Positions 22,800-34,584 of a stretch of 64,000 bases of DNA are shown here, in pieces. Each line of letters starts with the position of its first letter. Position 1 is the first letter of the stretch. Origin of the DNA: Pseudeuparius sepicola. Taxonomy: Eukaryota; Arthropoda; Insecta; Coleoptera; Anthribidae. The translations under genes and the position numbers were made by a program. Below the pieces are notes generated by a model. That model was not told the DNA's origin. It did not search any database and saw nothing but the letters and a program-made list of their open reading frames with translations. Where the stretch lies: NCBI GenBank assembly GCA_963920635.1, contig OY987298.1, forward strand, positions 125,311,735 through 125,375,734. The letters are read 5' to 3'.

Positions 22800-24464
22800 A
22801 CCGCCATTTCAATCAGAAGAGATTACTCTCCTTCACAACATGCTGTTCTCTGTTCGCTTGTTTGTATTTTTATGCACTTTTCGAAAAATTCTCATAAAAA
22901 TTGGACTTACAACAAAATGTAGTCCGTAGTCCCCTCTATTTTCCCAAATTTACCATATTATTTATCTAAAATGTACGTATCCACACCAGGAATAGTACTT
23001 GTTATAAATACTTATACTTCTGTGCATATGTTGTTACTTGTTACTGCTTTTAAACGTACCTACTACTTAGGTACCTACCCAATTATAGATTCACAAATGT
23101 ATATAATTATAATTAAAAAGAGGGTTGAACATTTATTAGAAAAGATAAACTAAGCCAAAGTGCAGACAGCTCTATACTGCATAGACCCGTTGAACCGTCC
23201 CGCTGCGGCGTTGCCACATATTTGCACAGGGCTTGTAAGCTTGAGAAGGTTGTGTCAATATACTTATTGTTGTACCAACTATTAATTAATTTGTGTAAAT
23301 ATTTTTTACATGTATACTTTTTACAACTTTCCTTTTATTGTTTGTTACTAACTTTTAACCCTTATTTTGTAGAAAATGCTAGTTTTAATTAAATGCAATT
23401 TCTAAAATTTAACTGAAGATGGCCGTTGCGTCAACACGTACGTCGTAAAAAATAAATAAATGATGTTTTCTTATGGTCGAAACCCAGGAATTTTAATTTA
23501 ATTCTAATTGATTGACACGACCAGGACTGTTATCTTTATGAAGAAGGAAAGAAAATAAGAAAGAAAAATTGAAGAATACCTTACACTAAATCAGTGTGAA
23601 GGAAAGATGCTATTCCAAGAAAGGACATACCAAGAGAGACCTATGAACCTGCATTTAAGACAATGATCTACGATTTAGGTGAGTATTAGACAGACGGAAC
23701 TACTTAGTGTCGACTAGTGCTATTCTGATTCCAGCATATCAAAACATGTTGTCAACAAGCAGAAACACCCAAAACCTGCAGATAACGGATAAACAATGAC
23801 CAGTGATGGTGAAAAGTGAAAACGTGCGAGTTTAAGTGATGGGCGGTGATAATTTCCATGGCGCTAACAGAATAGGGTTATGCTAATAATGTGTAAGCTG
23901 AATAAAGTAGACGATACCATTCGTTGTTTTCTTAACAATTTCTTATCAGACCCGTGAACACGTTATTTGGTTGTTAGGTACGAAATCATTATGTATCTTG
24001 CCTTTTTAAAAATCAAATTATTTGCTAGCTAAGAAATTGCAGAATTTTAAGAAGTGTTCTATTCTCGTATAATCTTTAAAACGAATGTCCTATTCCACGC
24101 AAAGCCTCCATAACGCACGACCTAAAAAGCCAGTGAGGGTGGCGGCGCGCAATACAAACCATCCAGGAGCTGAATATTAATCCAGAAAGGGCCACCGCAA
24201 GTTTTTTTTAAGGGCAGCCTTTAACGAGATGCAAACAAACCCGCGACAGTCCGGGAGTAAGAAATGGCGCTAGGGGCTTACATTGCCGACGGAAATGGAA
24301 CTTTGAACACTTTCAAATGTAGTAAGGTATACCTACATTTAGGCGAAGCCGCTTGAAGATATTATTCTGATTGCTCAATATAACTGAAATTGAAGACATC
24401 GATATGACTATAAAGTCAGGGGATCGCGAGGACTCAGTGAAGTTTAATGTAGTTACATAAATAA
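22800..24464. other. No gene recognised
   Basis: Mostly AT-rich non-coding DNA. A run at 23413-23446 (ctgaagatggcc, then acgtacgtcg) resembles a worn hammerhead motif but lacks a clear stem II and the GAAA. The stretch 24110-24290 is GC-richer without a coding frame. Confidence 0.3.
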
Positions 24465-24466
24465 TA

Positions 24467-27112
24467 CAGGGTGGTTCACTTTTATGTGGTAGGACTTTAA
24501 CATTAGATAGAAAAAGATAATCTAAAATGAAAATTTTATATCAACATATATCGGGGAAAGCTTAGTTTCCGAGATACAGGGCGTTGAAGTGTTGGAAAAA
24601 ATATGAAGTATTTTTTACACTGTCCGAACCAGTGGAGATATTTAAACCAAATTTGATGTGTAGTACCACCTTTTTGTCTACGATATTTAGTGATAATATG
24701 AAGGTCCTGAAATAACCAGTGGTGTAGTTATGGGTTTTCACTATCACTAAATTTAAAAAGTAATTAGTACGGACCTGTCTCACATCAACGTAAATTTTTT
24801 TTTGGTAAATTTCTTTCAATTCTCTACAAAAAGTGTATCTTGACATTTTTTTGTATCTGCCACGGTTGTGTAGTAAATAAATTATTTCGTTTCCATCTCA
24901 GCCTTTTTTGCCTAAAAATGTGTTTTCTAAGATTATTGATAAATATCGCAAATAACAGAAATTAATTATGGAACACTTATCGGATTCAGCTATTTTATTT
25001 TTAATTTTATGGAAACAATTTTAAAAATAAACTGGCACTTGGTTTGAGGTACATTACTTTATTATCATTTTAACATTTTTATCAAATCTAGTATTATTTC
25101 TTAATAATTTTTATAATTCTAAATTTGTAGAATTCTAAATTATACCACGACGAGTAAAACATGATTCTTCCGCCTGTAAAATGTTATTTAAAAATTGTCT
25201 TATTTCCTTTGACTACAAAATCCATCGGCAAAATACTAATGTCCTTTCTGCATCGCCGTACTGGTGAAGATAAGTGTGCCATGGAAAAGAAAATCTTATT
25301 GACAGTTAATAATACAATAATCTGTCATCCAGTAGATGAACGTAGCAGCGCCGCAGTTTGCCTTTGTTAATAATTAAAATGCCGTTCCAATTTACAAATG
25401 AAGAGCAGGCTGACATCCATTTCTGGAGTTGCAAATGGGAACTCTGCGGAAGCAGCCAGAGAATACCGGAGGCGATTTCCAAATAGGCGCCATCCGCGTC
25501 CCTCGGTGTTTGTTAACATGCACCGGCAATTCAGAACTCGCGGTCTGAGAACTAGAATCGTCGAACGAGGAAATGAAAACAATATCCAACAAGTCAGACG
25601 CAACAATGAGATTCTTCGTGAATTCGATAGGAATCCTACAACAAGTAGCAGAAGAGTGTCAGTGGCCCTACGTGTTTCAAAGTCTGCAATTTTGCGAGCT
25701 TTAAAAAGAGATCACAGGCATGCGTATCATCTACAACCCGTACAAGGTTTAAGGCCCGGCGATGCAGAAAGAAGATTAGTGTTTTGCCGATGGATTTTGG
25801 AGTCAATTGAAGGAAATAGACAATTTTTAAATAACATTTTATGGACGGACGAGTCGTGTTTTACTCGTCGTGGAGTAGTAAACTTTCATAATCAGCATAT
25901 TTGGGCACAAGAAAACCCACATGCAATCCGGCCAAGAAATTTTCAGGTCGAATTTAGTGTCAATGTTTGGATTGGACTGTACAACCATCATCTGTTTGGA
26001 CCCTTTCTTTTGCCACAGCGAGTGAATGGTGACAATTTTTTGGAGTTTTTAGTAGCTGAGCATAATAATATGTGGGAAGACATTCCTTTAAACTTAAGAT
26101 TGTTGGCTTGGTTCCAACTTGACGACTGTCCTGCACATTTTCACCGAAATGTGAGGAACTGGTTAAATAATAACTTTCAAAATACGTGGATCGGACGAGG
26201 GGGACCGGTCGCTTGGCCACCACGTTCTCCGGACATAACACCTCTGGACTTCTTCGTATGGGGATTTTTAAAAGAACAAGTCTATGCGACTCCTGTAGAA
26301 ACAAGGGAACAACTTATTGATCGTATCAGAAATGCGTGCGATGAATTGAGAAATGGCAATTTAATCGATGCTGTTCAATCCGTTAGGCGTCGAAGTGAAT
26401 TATGTGTGCAACAGAATGGATCACATATTGAACAATTGTTGAACGTTGTACAAATTTAGAATTATAAAAATTATTAAGAAATAATACTAGATTTGATAAA
26501 AATGTTAAAATGATAATAAATTAATGTACCTCAAACCAAGTGCCAGTTTATTTTTAAAATTGTTTCCATAAAATTAAAAATAAAATAGCTGAATCCGATA
26601 AGTGTTCCATAATTAATTTCTGTTATTTGCGATATTTATCAATAATCTTAGAAAACACATTTTTAGGCAAAAAAGGCTGAGATGGAAACGAAATAATTTA
26701 TTTACTACACAACCGTGGCAGATACAAAAAAATGTCAAGATATACTTTTTGTAGAGAATTGAAAGAACTTTACGAAAAAAAAAATTTACGTTGATGTGAG
26801 ACAGGTCCCTACTAATTACTTTTTAAATTTAGTGATAGTGAAAACCCATAACTCCACCACTGGTTATTTCAGGACCTTCATATTATCACTAAATATCGTA
26901 GTCAAAAAGGTGGTACTACACATCAAATTTGGTTTAAATATCTCCACTGGTTCGGACAGTGTAAAAAATACTTCATATTTTTTCCAACACTTCAACGCCC
27001 TGTATCTCGGAAACTAAGCTTTCCCCGATATATGTTGATATAAAATTTTCATTTTAGATTATCTTTTTCTATCTAATGTTAAAGTCCTACCACATAAAAG
27101 TGAACCACCCTG
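24467..27112 (+). mobile_element. mariner-type element with 663-bp terminal inverted repeats
   Basis: The element is 2646 bp. It starts cagggtggttcacttttatg and ends in the complement, with TA at 24465-24466 and 27113-27114. The two ends match as inverted repeats for about 663 bp each (24467-25129 and 26449-27112), far longer than the 20-30 bp usual in this superfamily. They differ at only a few sites. The right repeat includes the last three codons and the stop of the transposase. A single transposase gene lies between them. High arm identity and a nearly intact gene suggest recent activity. Confidence 0.9.
25380..26459 (+). pseudogene. mariner-type transposase, one N-terminal frameshift
   Basis: The 353-codon frame starting at 25398 carries the catalytic domain: LWTDESCF with the first Asp (about 151), QLDDCPAHF with the second (about 242) and SPDITPLDFFVWGFLK with the third (about 284). 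That is a spacing of about 41 residues, DD41D. The true start is probably the ATG at 25380: MPFQFTNEEQADIH reads like the opening of the insect DUF4817-type DNA-binding domain. Its continuation, SGVANGNSAEAAREYRRRFP, is in the next frame, so one small indel near 25420 breaks the gene. From there on the frame is clean to the TAG at 26457-26459. DD41D spacing is known for the rosa and Visitor groups; I do not assign it further. It may be a sequencing error rather than a real break. Confidence 0.85.
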
Positions 27113-27401
27113 TATAGAATAACATAATGATAACCTACCTACCTTCCAATATATTTAAAGCAAGGAAATGCAGTAAAATTTATTTTGTGACTAATGGGAT
27201 CAACAACTACTACGTTCATATCGGAAGTATAAGGAAATTTAATATTAGAAATTCTAAATTATTAGCGATTTCTTGTCATAAGTCGATTCTGTTTAAGACA
27301 AGTTTGATACAGAATGTCCCGTTAATAGTGATAGAGAAACTTCATATATTTTGTGCCAAAATATTACGATTTAGCTTAACTACCGGTAAATCTCAATGTT
27401 T

Positions 27402-27790
27402 ACTATAAGATACAGGGCCTTGAAGTTCATTTTTTGAAATTGAATTGTGCTGCTGAATTGAAATTTTGCACTGTTATGTATGTAAGATGAAGGTGGATCA
27501 TGCTTTTACTCGTAACTTTCTTGAGGTTATCTTTCTGGTCTTGCAGGTCCATTATTTTATTGCATCTTTTTATTCTGCAACCATAAGGATACTCTCGTTT
27601 CATAGCAATAAAATCAACCGTTTGCGTTGAAATTGGCAAAATGTGCCCCAACACCTATCAACTCGAACATTCGAAACATAAAATTTTCACTTACCGCTTT
27701 CATATGTTACATATCAACTGTACCATTTAAAGTGCGAAAAGAATCCCTATAAGCAATGTACCAACAATTTGTCATTTTGATTTTCGAACA
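27402..27790. repeat. One-armed copy of the 2.3-kb foldback family
   Basis: Runs such as actcgtaacttt and gaggttatctttctggtcttg match the left arm of 2325-3292. The second arm is missing. Non-coding. Confidence 0.7.
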
Positions 27791-27819
27791 CTCATGGTGC
27801 AAGTTATTAGTATACTCGT

Positions 27820-29330
27820 AGACAAAGCTATACATAGACTTTAAGAACCATTGTTGAAATTTCCGCATGCTACACCAAATATTTTTAATAAAATTTTATA
27901 TAAAAAACTAATATCTAAATTAAAATACATACAGGGTGACCAACTGTAAAACTATACAAATCCGTAAAATCTTCATTTTTGGAGATAATCGCATAAACTT
28001 TTTTTTTTGTTTGAAAGGCCTTCAAAAACCGCTTCTTCTGACCTTCCTGCTATTCTAAAAATGCAAATCCAGGGCCGGCTGCGATTTTTTTATACACCCG
28101 ATTTTCACGAAAACCATTTAGCGATTTTTTATTTAAAATCTGACCATACAAAGTTAATCAGAACACCACAAAACCCCCATATACCAAATTTAAACAAAAA
28201 ATATATAGGGAGTTTCATTCTGTAGGGTGTCAAAGTTGAGCAAAATAGGAATTTTAGAGATATCTGGCGAGTCAAGTGTGCCATAGAATCCCTTCAAAAC
28301 AGTTAAATGGTCAACAGGACCACTCAAAATGTTGGTGTGAAAACAAAAATATACAGGGTATTTTTCTCTGAGCCATTTCAAAATTCTGAATTTTTAATAA
28401 ACTTTCTACTAGTTAGGGAGTGCTTTGTAATCATTGAAAAAATATTAATAAACACAAAAGTAATTAATTTTTTATAAAATTCCAACCAGCAAATAAAAAC
28501 TATTTAAATTATTGGACCTTTCTCAACAAAGTCACTGTCTAAGATAATACATTTTCTGTGCCTTTCCTGTTGTGGCACACCAGCCACCTTAACTGATATG
28601 GACTTACTGACTGGCAGACTTCTGCATTTTTTAGATTTAGTTCGTTTATAGTGTGTGAAGCGGTTTTGATATACCTACTCGATTTTTGACCCGTATAAAG
28701 TAGGTAATTAATAAAAAAATAAATAAAAAATTTCGGTAATTTGAGATGACACTCTGTATATTTTCTATTGGACCTTTGCACACCAACACCTTGGGTGATA
28801 CTATTGACCATTCACCTGTTTTGAAGGCATTCCACGGCACACTTGACTTGGCAGATGCCTTTAAAATTCCTATTTTGCTCAACTTTGACAACCTGCAGAA
28901 TGGAACTCCCTGTATATTTTTTATTCAAATTTTGTGTATAAGGGTTTTGGGGTGTTCTGATTAACGCTGTGGGGTTAGATTTTAAATAAAAAAATCGCTA
29001 AATAGTTTTCATGAAAACCGGGGATATAAAAAAATCGCAGCCGGCCCTGTATTTGCATTTTTAAAATGGCGGGAAGGTCAAAAGAAGCGTTTTTTTTAAG
29101 GCCTTTCAGACAAAAAAAGTTTAGGCGATTATCTCCAAAAATGAAGATTTTACGGATTCGTACAGTTTTAAAGTTGGACACATCAACTTAGTATAAAGTC
29201 TTAAGAATTGTAAAACATTACAATTTATCTGTTTTAATTTGTTTTCGCTCCAAAATTAAAGTTTAAATGTTGGTGTAGCAGGATTTTTTGCGGACGGTTT
29301 CAACAATGCTTTGGACTATCTATGGCACCG
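27820..29330. repeat. Interspersed repeat split by a TA element
   Basis: The left part (27820-27931) and right part (29184-29330) align with the single block at 4203-4440. The split point is at a TA in the uninterrupted copy. Everything between is the foldback element 27932-29183. Confidence 0.75.
27932..29183. mobile_element. Foldback TA element, copy B
   Basis: Starts cagggtgaccaactgtaaaa after TA (27930-27931) and ends in the reverse complement (aaagttggacac). The outermost few bases on the right are lost. It shares internal blocks with copies A and C, including gcaaatccagggccggctgcg and its complement near the other end. No transposase is present. Confidence 0.8.
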
Positions 29331-30762
29331 TTAATCTATGTGCACAAGCCAACTTAAATTGTAAGATTACCAATTTATTAGCAGTTAGATCTTTAATTTC
29401 CGGGGTAATTCCCCCTTGCCAATATTACTCCACTCCCATGGGGTAATGGGGACACTCCTTGATTTTTTTAAAAACTGCGGAACTTTTAGTTGCTTCTTTT
29501 AAATAATAAATGTAATGCAAAATTATTGTAGTGTAACTAGTAATCCAACTTGTTCTACCCAAATATCTCAATATATTTAATGATGTTTTAGTATTTCGGC
29601 TCTGGTACTATCAGCTGGGCCCTAGATGGCATCTTCGGTAGATCAAAAACGTCTAAGAAAGCTTAACTATTTCTTTTACTTTAATCTATCTCGTCATTGT
29701 TGAGCAGGATTTATTCGCAAAGTATTATAATTTAGTGCTTGAATTCGAGAAGTAGTTGCTGAATAGATGTGTGTATTTAAAGCAACTTATAGTTTTAATG
29801 AGTAAAGTTCACAGCAAATATATTCCGCCATGAAAACTTCCGCAAGAACTTTTTACATTTCTTCCGACGAGTGTCTAGATAATGCTTTAATCAAGATAAT
29901 CCACTCATTTTAGAATTACTGGCGTGATTTTTAAAAATCGTGCAACAAAACTTAAAGTTCATTTGAATTATGGATGCAGGTTAAATTAGATTGTGAACAA
30001 AAATTAAAATTCGGTTGAAGATGAAGTAGGTACTTCGCAGACGTAGATCTAGACGGAGTCCCTGGAGTTCTCAGTTTATTAAAATCCCGTAATTTGCGGC
30101 AAAATTTTAGCAATTATTAATAATTAGGTCCACAGATTTGGTTTAAACAGATAAGGGTGGTCCATTTCTGTAATCATAAATTACTTTCCATTTAAGTTAG
30201 GTAACTGTAAAAGACTTTATTTTTTAAAAATTTTCAATCCAATCCATTTAATCGAGATAAAAGTAATATAGAGGCCCTTCGCCAAAAGAAAAGGTTTAGC
30301 GAACAAGATCCCAAGTACAATTGCGCTAACAACAATAATACAACTGGAAATAAATACCCTAAGTCATACTTTGATAATATAATATCTATGTCTGAACATT
30401 TCAGTGAGATAAAGGATTTTAGCGTTGAGTGAACTATTAAAATGCGGGAAGCGCGCTCACGAGACCGCCTCGATGGTTATACAACAGGGTCCCAGAAATA
30501 ATTGGCACAATTTTAACCACGTATCTAAATCTAACTCATCAAAACAAATATCTTAAAAAAATCGACAACCTTTTAGTTATCAAGATAAATATTTCTAAAC
30601 TTTTAAAGTGTTTAGTGTTTCTATCAGTAGCGGCTCGTGGGTTAATGTAATAGGGAATCCAAACCCGGAATTCCTGGATCCCGGTATCTCGGCCTCTTTT
30701 TAAATGATTTTTCCAATCCCGGGATCCCGTGATTAAAATATTAGATCCCGGGATTTCAATAA
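29331..30762. other. No gene recognised
   Basis: AT-rich intergenic DNA. A run cagtagcggctcgtggg at 30628-30644 resembles one end of a hAT-type element, but no partner end was found. The stretch 30655-30755 has several cccggg-type words (cggaattcctggatcccgg and relatives) without coding content. Confidence 0.3.
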
Positions 30763-30890
30763 TAATAATAATAATAATTCTCACCCTCACAATATTCTAA
30801 GCTAGGAGTACCCCAGAAACAACCACATGCTTGTGCGGGGAAGGGGGGCAATTACTACTATTTTTGCCTTCCTTGCTATGTATGGATAGA
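30763..30890 (-). repeat. LINE-like 3' tail, copy 1
   Basis: On the minus strand the block ends gagggtgagaattattatt, running into an (att)n tract. It contains ggggtactcctagcttagaa and a G/C-rich run. A close copy lies at 60976-61099 in the same orientation. A conserved 3' end followed by a simple repeat is typical of non-LTR retrotransposons or their SINE partners. No coding part is present. Confidence 0.6.
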
Positions 30891-31633
30891 TACGCCATGC
30901 CATGTATGTAGTGTAGTGTAGATAGCCTTTAATTTTAGATTATGCATGTGAAGTCCTGAAGATAGTTCTTATAGGATTCTTAGTAAATACAGACCTGGTT
31001 ACGAAATGTTCCCGCAACTCGCTCCGAACCCGTGTAAACACCACAACTAAGTTACTCATACATGACGGCAGGAGATAGCAAAAAATATGACAATAGTGTA
31101 TCATCGATTTCCATGCATTGCGTCTGTGTTTTTTTATCCATTTTATCCAACTCGTTAGCGTTACTTTAATGGGGAAAAACAGAATAAAAAAATGGTCTTT
31201 CGAAAAAAATATTTGAAAAAAGTTGTTGCTTATGATGAATTAAATAATGTACGTACATACGTGGTTAACATTTTGTATATCTTGCGTACATCATTTCTTA
31301 ATATGAGTAGACAAATTTAAAAAGCCATTTCCGTTTCTGCAGAAGGGCAACTTAAGCATTGCAAGTAGAATTGTCACAAACAATACGCTTTGTCTTCACT
31401 TTACTGTTCCTCCATCAATCGCAAACCTACCTACGCTATGCCGAATCCCTACGAATGTGACGCCAGCCTGCCAAGTTGGCAACACTGTAGAGACTGTAAG
31501 TTTTATCATTGATTAAGATCCAATGTTTTATTGCGGAATTTGAAGAAATAAATCAATGACGATTTTTTTTCCATGACGTTGCATTCTTTGCAATACTTTC
31601 GTCAACGATTGTAGTGACTTCCGAGAAACCTTT
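30891..31633. other. No gene recognised
   Basis: No coding motif or clear repeat boundary was seen on either strand. Confidence 0.3.
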
Positions 31634-31641
31634 GTTCAAAT

Positions 31642-32506
31642 CAGGGGCGTGCGGTGACATTTTAAGTAAGGGAAGCAATGTTTAAAAACTTACCTATTTG
31701 TAATGTAATTCGATTCTTCGATCACTTTTTGCGAATTCGTCAATGACGTCATCATAAAAACGTCGATGCTCTAACATGTTCCGGAGAAGTATATCCTCAA
31801 TAGACAACAGCGATATCTGTTAAACTCATTCATTCATTTTTGTGGTTAAATTTTTCATAGGGGGTTTTGCTCTTTCGTTTGTAATTAATTGAAGTTTATC
31901 CGCAAAGTTTAATGTTGAAAATCCCTTTATTATTAAGGCATACACTACACATTCACAAACACTCTTACTTAATTGTCCAACTTTAACATTTTCAACGTCA
32001 TTCCCGACAGTCGAAGTTGACGGTATTTGCATGTCCATGTCCGTATTGTCTTCCATATCGCCCGAGATATGACGCGCGCGACGCACCAACGCAGATATCA
32101 AAACCAACTAATCTAAACAAAGAACCTACTGCAACGATAGCTTCCACGCCCGCTTAAAACGGGCGTTCTCATTCGCGTCAGCCAGTACGGTAGAGGTGTA
32201 AAGTTCAACAACCTCTCGACTATCGAACGCTACAGAAAAGCTGGCGGCCGGCATAGCTTACATTGTACTGTACTGTCGCTCGGTAGGATGGGCGCAGTCG
32301 GAGTCAACGCCGCATTTGCTATAGGCATAACATATTGTAGATTTGATATATGATATATAAGATAATTTTTAGCGTTTTTGATATACCTAGGTAACTAAAC
32401 TAATTGCTTCCTGTTTAAAGATTCAAAAATTACATTTTATCATTTCACATTGTTTTGGTTTAGGGGAAGCACTGCTTCCCTTGCTTCCATGGACTGCACG
32501 CCCCTG
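31642..32506 (-). mobile_element. Non-autonomous hAT-like element (copy 2)
   Basis: The ends are caggggcgtgcggtg and gactgcacgcccctg, about 15 bp and nearly perfect inverted repeats. Flanking 8-bp repeats are gttcaaat (31634-31641) and gttcaagt (32507-32514). It is 865 bp long, too short for a full transposase. A 93-codon frame on the minus strand (31826-32107) has no motif I can name and may be the remains of a transposase N-terminus. The subterminal word ggaagca/tgcttcc recurs on both sides. Confidence 0.75.
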
Positions 32507-32514
32507 GTTCAAGT

Positions 32515-32952
32515 ATTATTCTTGCAGAGAGGTAGCCGCTGCTGAATACAATGCAATCAGAGACGCTCTTTCGGGCGAGAGTACCTAACATAGAAAACCC
32601 AAACGAAAATACCAAAAAGGTAATGGGTAAAGGTGCCTGCGTTAAAATGCAGGCATCTAATGCATGGAAAACCCGATATTTGGTTCATTAAATGTTGTAA
32701 GGAAGTTACTAAGTTTCGCCAAGTTTTCGGACTACATCTCACCGCGAAGTCCTAGTCAGCAAACGTTGCTCCTCGTCACCACTAAGTCCGCCCGAAACGC
32801 CAATAGAGAACACCACGGACGCATCTAACCGGAGGCCGCTAGTTCAAATGTGTCCGCCCGAACCGCCGATAGATGGCGCGGGGAGTCGATATCTAACCGC
32901 CGGGTCCTAGTCCGCTGGTAATAAAGGAGTGATAGGCCATTCCGTCTGGTCT
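32515..32952. other. GC-richer flank, no gene recognised
   Basis: Contains words such as gtccgcccgaaccgccgatag and its near repeat gtccgcccgaaacgcc. There is no coding frame with recognisable motifs. A GC-rich stretch of similar character resumes at 34585-34930, beyond the two inserted elements, so both were probably one continuous locus. Confidence 0.35.
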
Positions 32953-32960
32953 CTTCCGCC

Positions 32961-33411
32961 CATTGAATTGACAAGTAGATGGAAGGAGTGTAGAGAGAGA
33001 AACTGGCAGCCAAACTTGAGTAAGTGAAATAGTAAATAAGTCAGCTGAATTTTAAAATTATTAAATGAATCAATTGCCATGTAATTTTTTTAATCGATTC
33101 ACTACTTTTTTCTGTGCGATATTTACATAATTGTGGTTATATAGAAAAATTCTCATTCCTACAAACAACAAGCCCTGAATTTCGGAATACAGATCATACA
33201 ATAAAGATAATTGCGGAACATGCCCATTAATTTCGGCCATTAATATGCAACAACCCTATATACCTCCTTTGTCTGAATCAGCTGACACCTTCATTACGCG
33301 TCCTTGTCTTACTTATTGCCATTTGAAACCTATCTCTCTCTAGAGTTGGCTGCCCCAAACAACAATGAAAGTCATACCTGTGAGACTTCCATAGTACTTG
33401 TAAATTCGATG
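32961..33411 (+). mobile_element. P-like element, internally deleted copy
   Basis: The ends are cattgaattgacaagtag and the complement-like ctttgtaaattcgatg type end (acttgtaaattcgatg), with an exact 8-bp repeat cttccgcc at 32953-32960 and 33412-33419. It is 451 bp. The left 87 bp match one end of the longer element at 37018-38659 and the right 347 bp match the other end, both in inverted orientation. The middle, which in the longer copy holds the THAP-domain remnant, is missing. The deletion joins cagctga to the aattgccatg block. 8-bp targets and THAP coding sequence in the longer copy point to the P superfamily. Confidence 0.8.
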
Positions 33412-33419
33412 CTTCCGCC

Positions 33420-34576
33420 CAGGGGCGAGCTGACCCGACAGCAGAGGTCTGCGTCGCAGACGGGCGGCCAAATCCAGGGGCGGCCACAGGCCGCCCCTCC
33501 TTCGCGAAAAAATGTTTTTCTGAAAAAAGTTAGTAAGTCTCTACAGTACTTACATTCGCCGTCAAAAAGAACATCGTCAACAATGCCACAACACCATATT
33601 GATATCAATAATATTTATATATGAACCCGCATCCCGTCGTCGGCGTCGGTCGGCCGTCGGCAGTCGGCACTACCTCTATTCTGGTCTTTGCTCTGTGGCA
33701 ACTGCGCAGCGCGGCGTGACGTTTGTAGGGCGCAAATTTCGTAAGGGTAAGGGATTCACATAACGCGTGTAAGTGATGTTTTATGTTTTACTTGTAGGTT
33801 TTGTTTTTATTTTTTTATATTTTAAAACATTTTTTATTTTAAAGAAATATTTACCTTGTTCCTTTCAGTCTGGAAATTCTACCAGACCCAAAACATATTA
33901 CTTATTATAATAAGACTGATTGCTTGTGGTTCCTAATCGTTATAAATATACAGTGTCTGCCAGAAAGTTGGACACAAATGGGAATTTTCTTTATTTGAAT
34001 TTTCTCAAAAGAAAAAAAATTCTTGATAAAAGTTGGTGCTTGTGCTTAAACTCCAAATCCACCCGTAAAAATTTTGAAATTGAATGTACCCTTATTTTTA
34101 GAACTACAGCAGAATGGCACTACGAAAAGTTGTTTGGAATACCAAGGCAATGACAAATATGAATTCACAGCCACCTACTCAAAAGAAGAAGAAAAATCAC
34201 ACTTTCTCATTTTTTATTAACCACGCTGTATAATACGCTGTAAAATAGACATCTTCGAGCATGACAGTACGATAGTAACGATTTTTATTTACGTTCAACT
34301 AGCATACTTCTAATAAAGAAAATTCCCATTTGTGTCCAACTCTCTGGCAGACACTGTAGGTATATTTTTGAGAATACCTATTAGGTATTATTTTTGTTAT
34401 ACCTACATAATAATTTTTGCTATTACCTTTTATATTTTTATAACCTGAAAGAATTTTTTTATTATACACAAATAAAACTGCTTTGGCTGAACATGTTTTG
34501 GATAACTTGCATAATCTTGATTTTGATAAATAATATATTCTGCAGACGGGCGGCCACGCATCTAGGAACGCCACTG
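33420..34576. mobile_element. Non-autonomous hAT-like element (copy 3)
   Basis: It begins caggggcgagctgacc and ends ggaacgccactg, flanked by the exact 8-bp repeat cttccgcc (33412-33419 and 34577-34584). The end repeats are weak beyond the first 8 bp. A 15-bp direct repeat gcagacgggcggcca occurs near each end. It is interrupted by the TA element 33951-34356. No transposase is encoded. It abuts the deleted P-like copy, sharing its target word. Confidence 0.7.
33951..34356. mobile_element. TA MITE, 406 bp
   Basis: The ends cagtgtctgccagaaagttg and the complement tctctggcagacactg are flanked by TA (33949-33950, 34357-34358). Inverted matching extends about 45 bp inward (ggacacaaatgggaattttc). 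It is nested inside the hAT-like element and non-coding. The end sequence is related in style to the cagggtg-ended elements nearby. Confidence 0.8.
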
Positions 34577-34584
34577 CTTCCGCC

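Noticed and set aside
23413..23446. Fourth hammerhead motif
   Set aside because: CTGAAGA and an ACGTACGT run are present, but no stem II and no GAAA could be found between them.
26796..27017. Protein at 26796-27017 (similar to 24562-24846)
   Set aside because: Both are the 663-bp inverted repeats of the mariner-type element read on opposite strands.
30628..30760. Fifth hAT-like element starting cagtagcggctcgtg
   Set aside because: No matching opposite end and no target repeat could be found.
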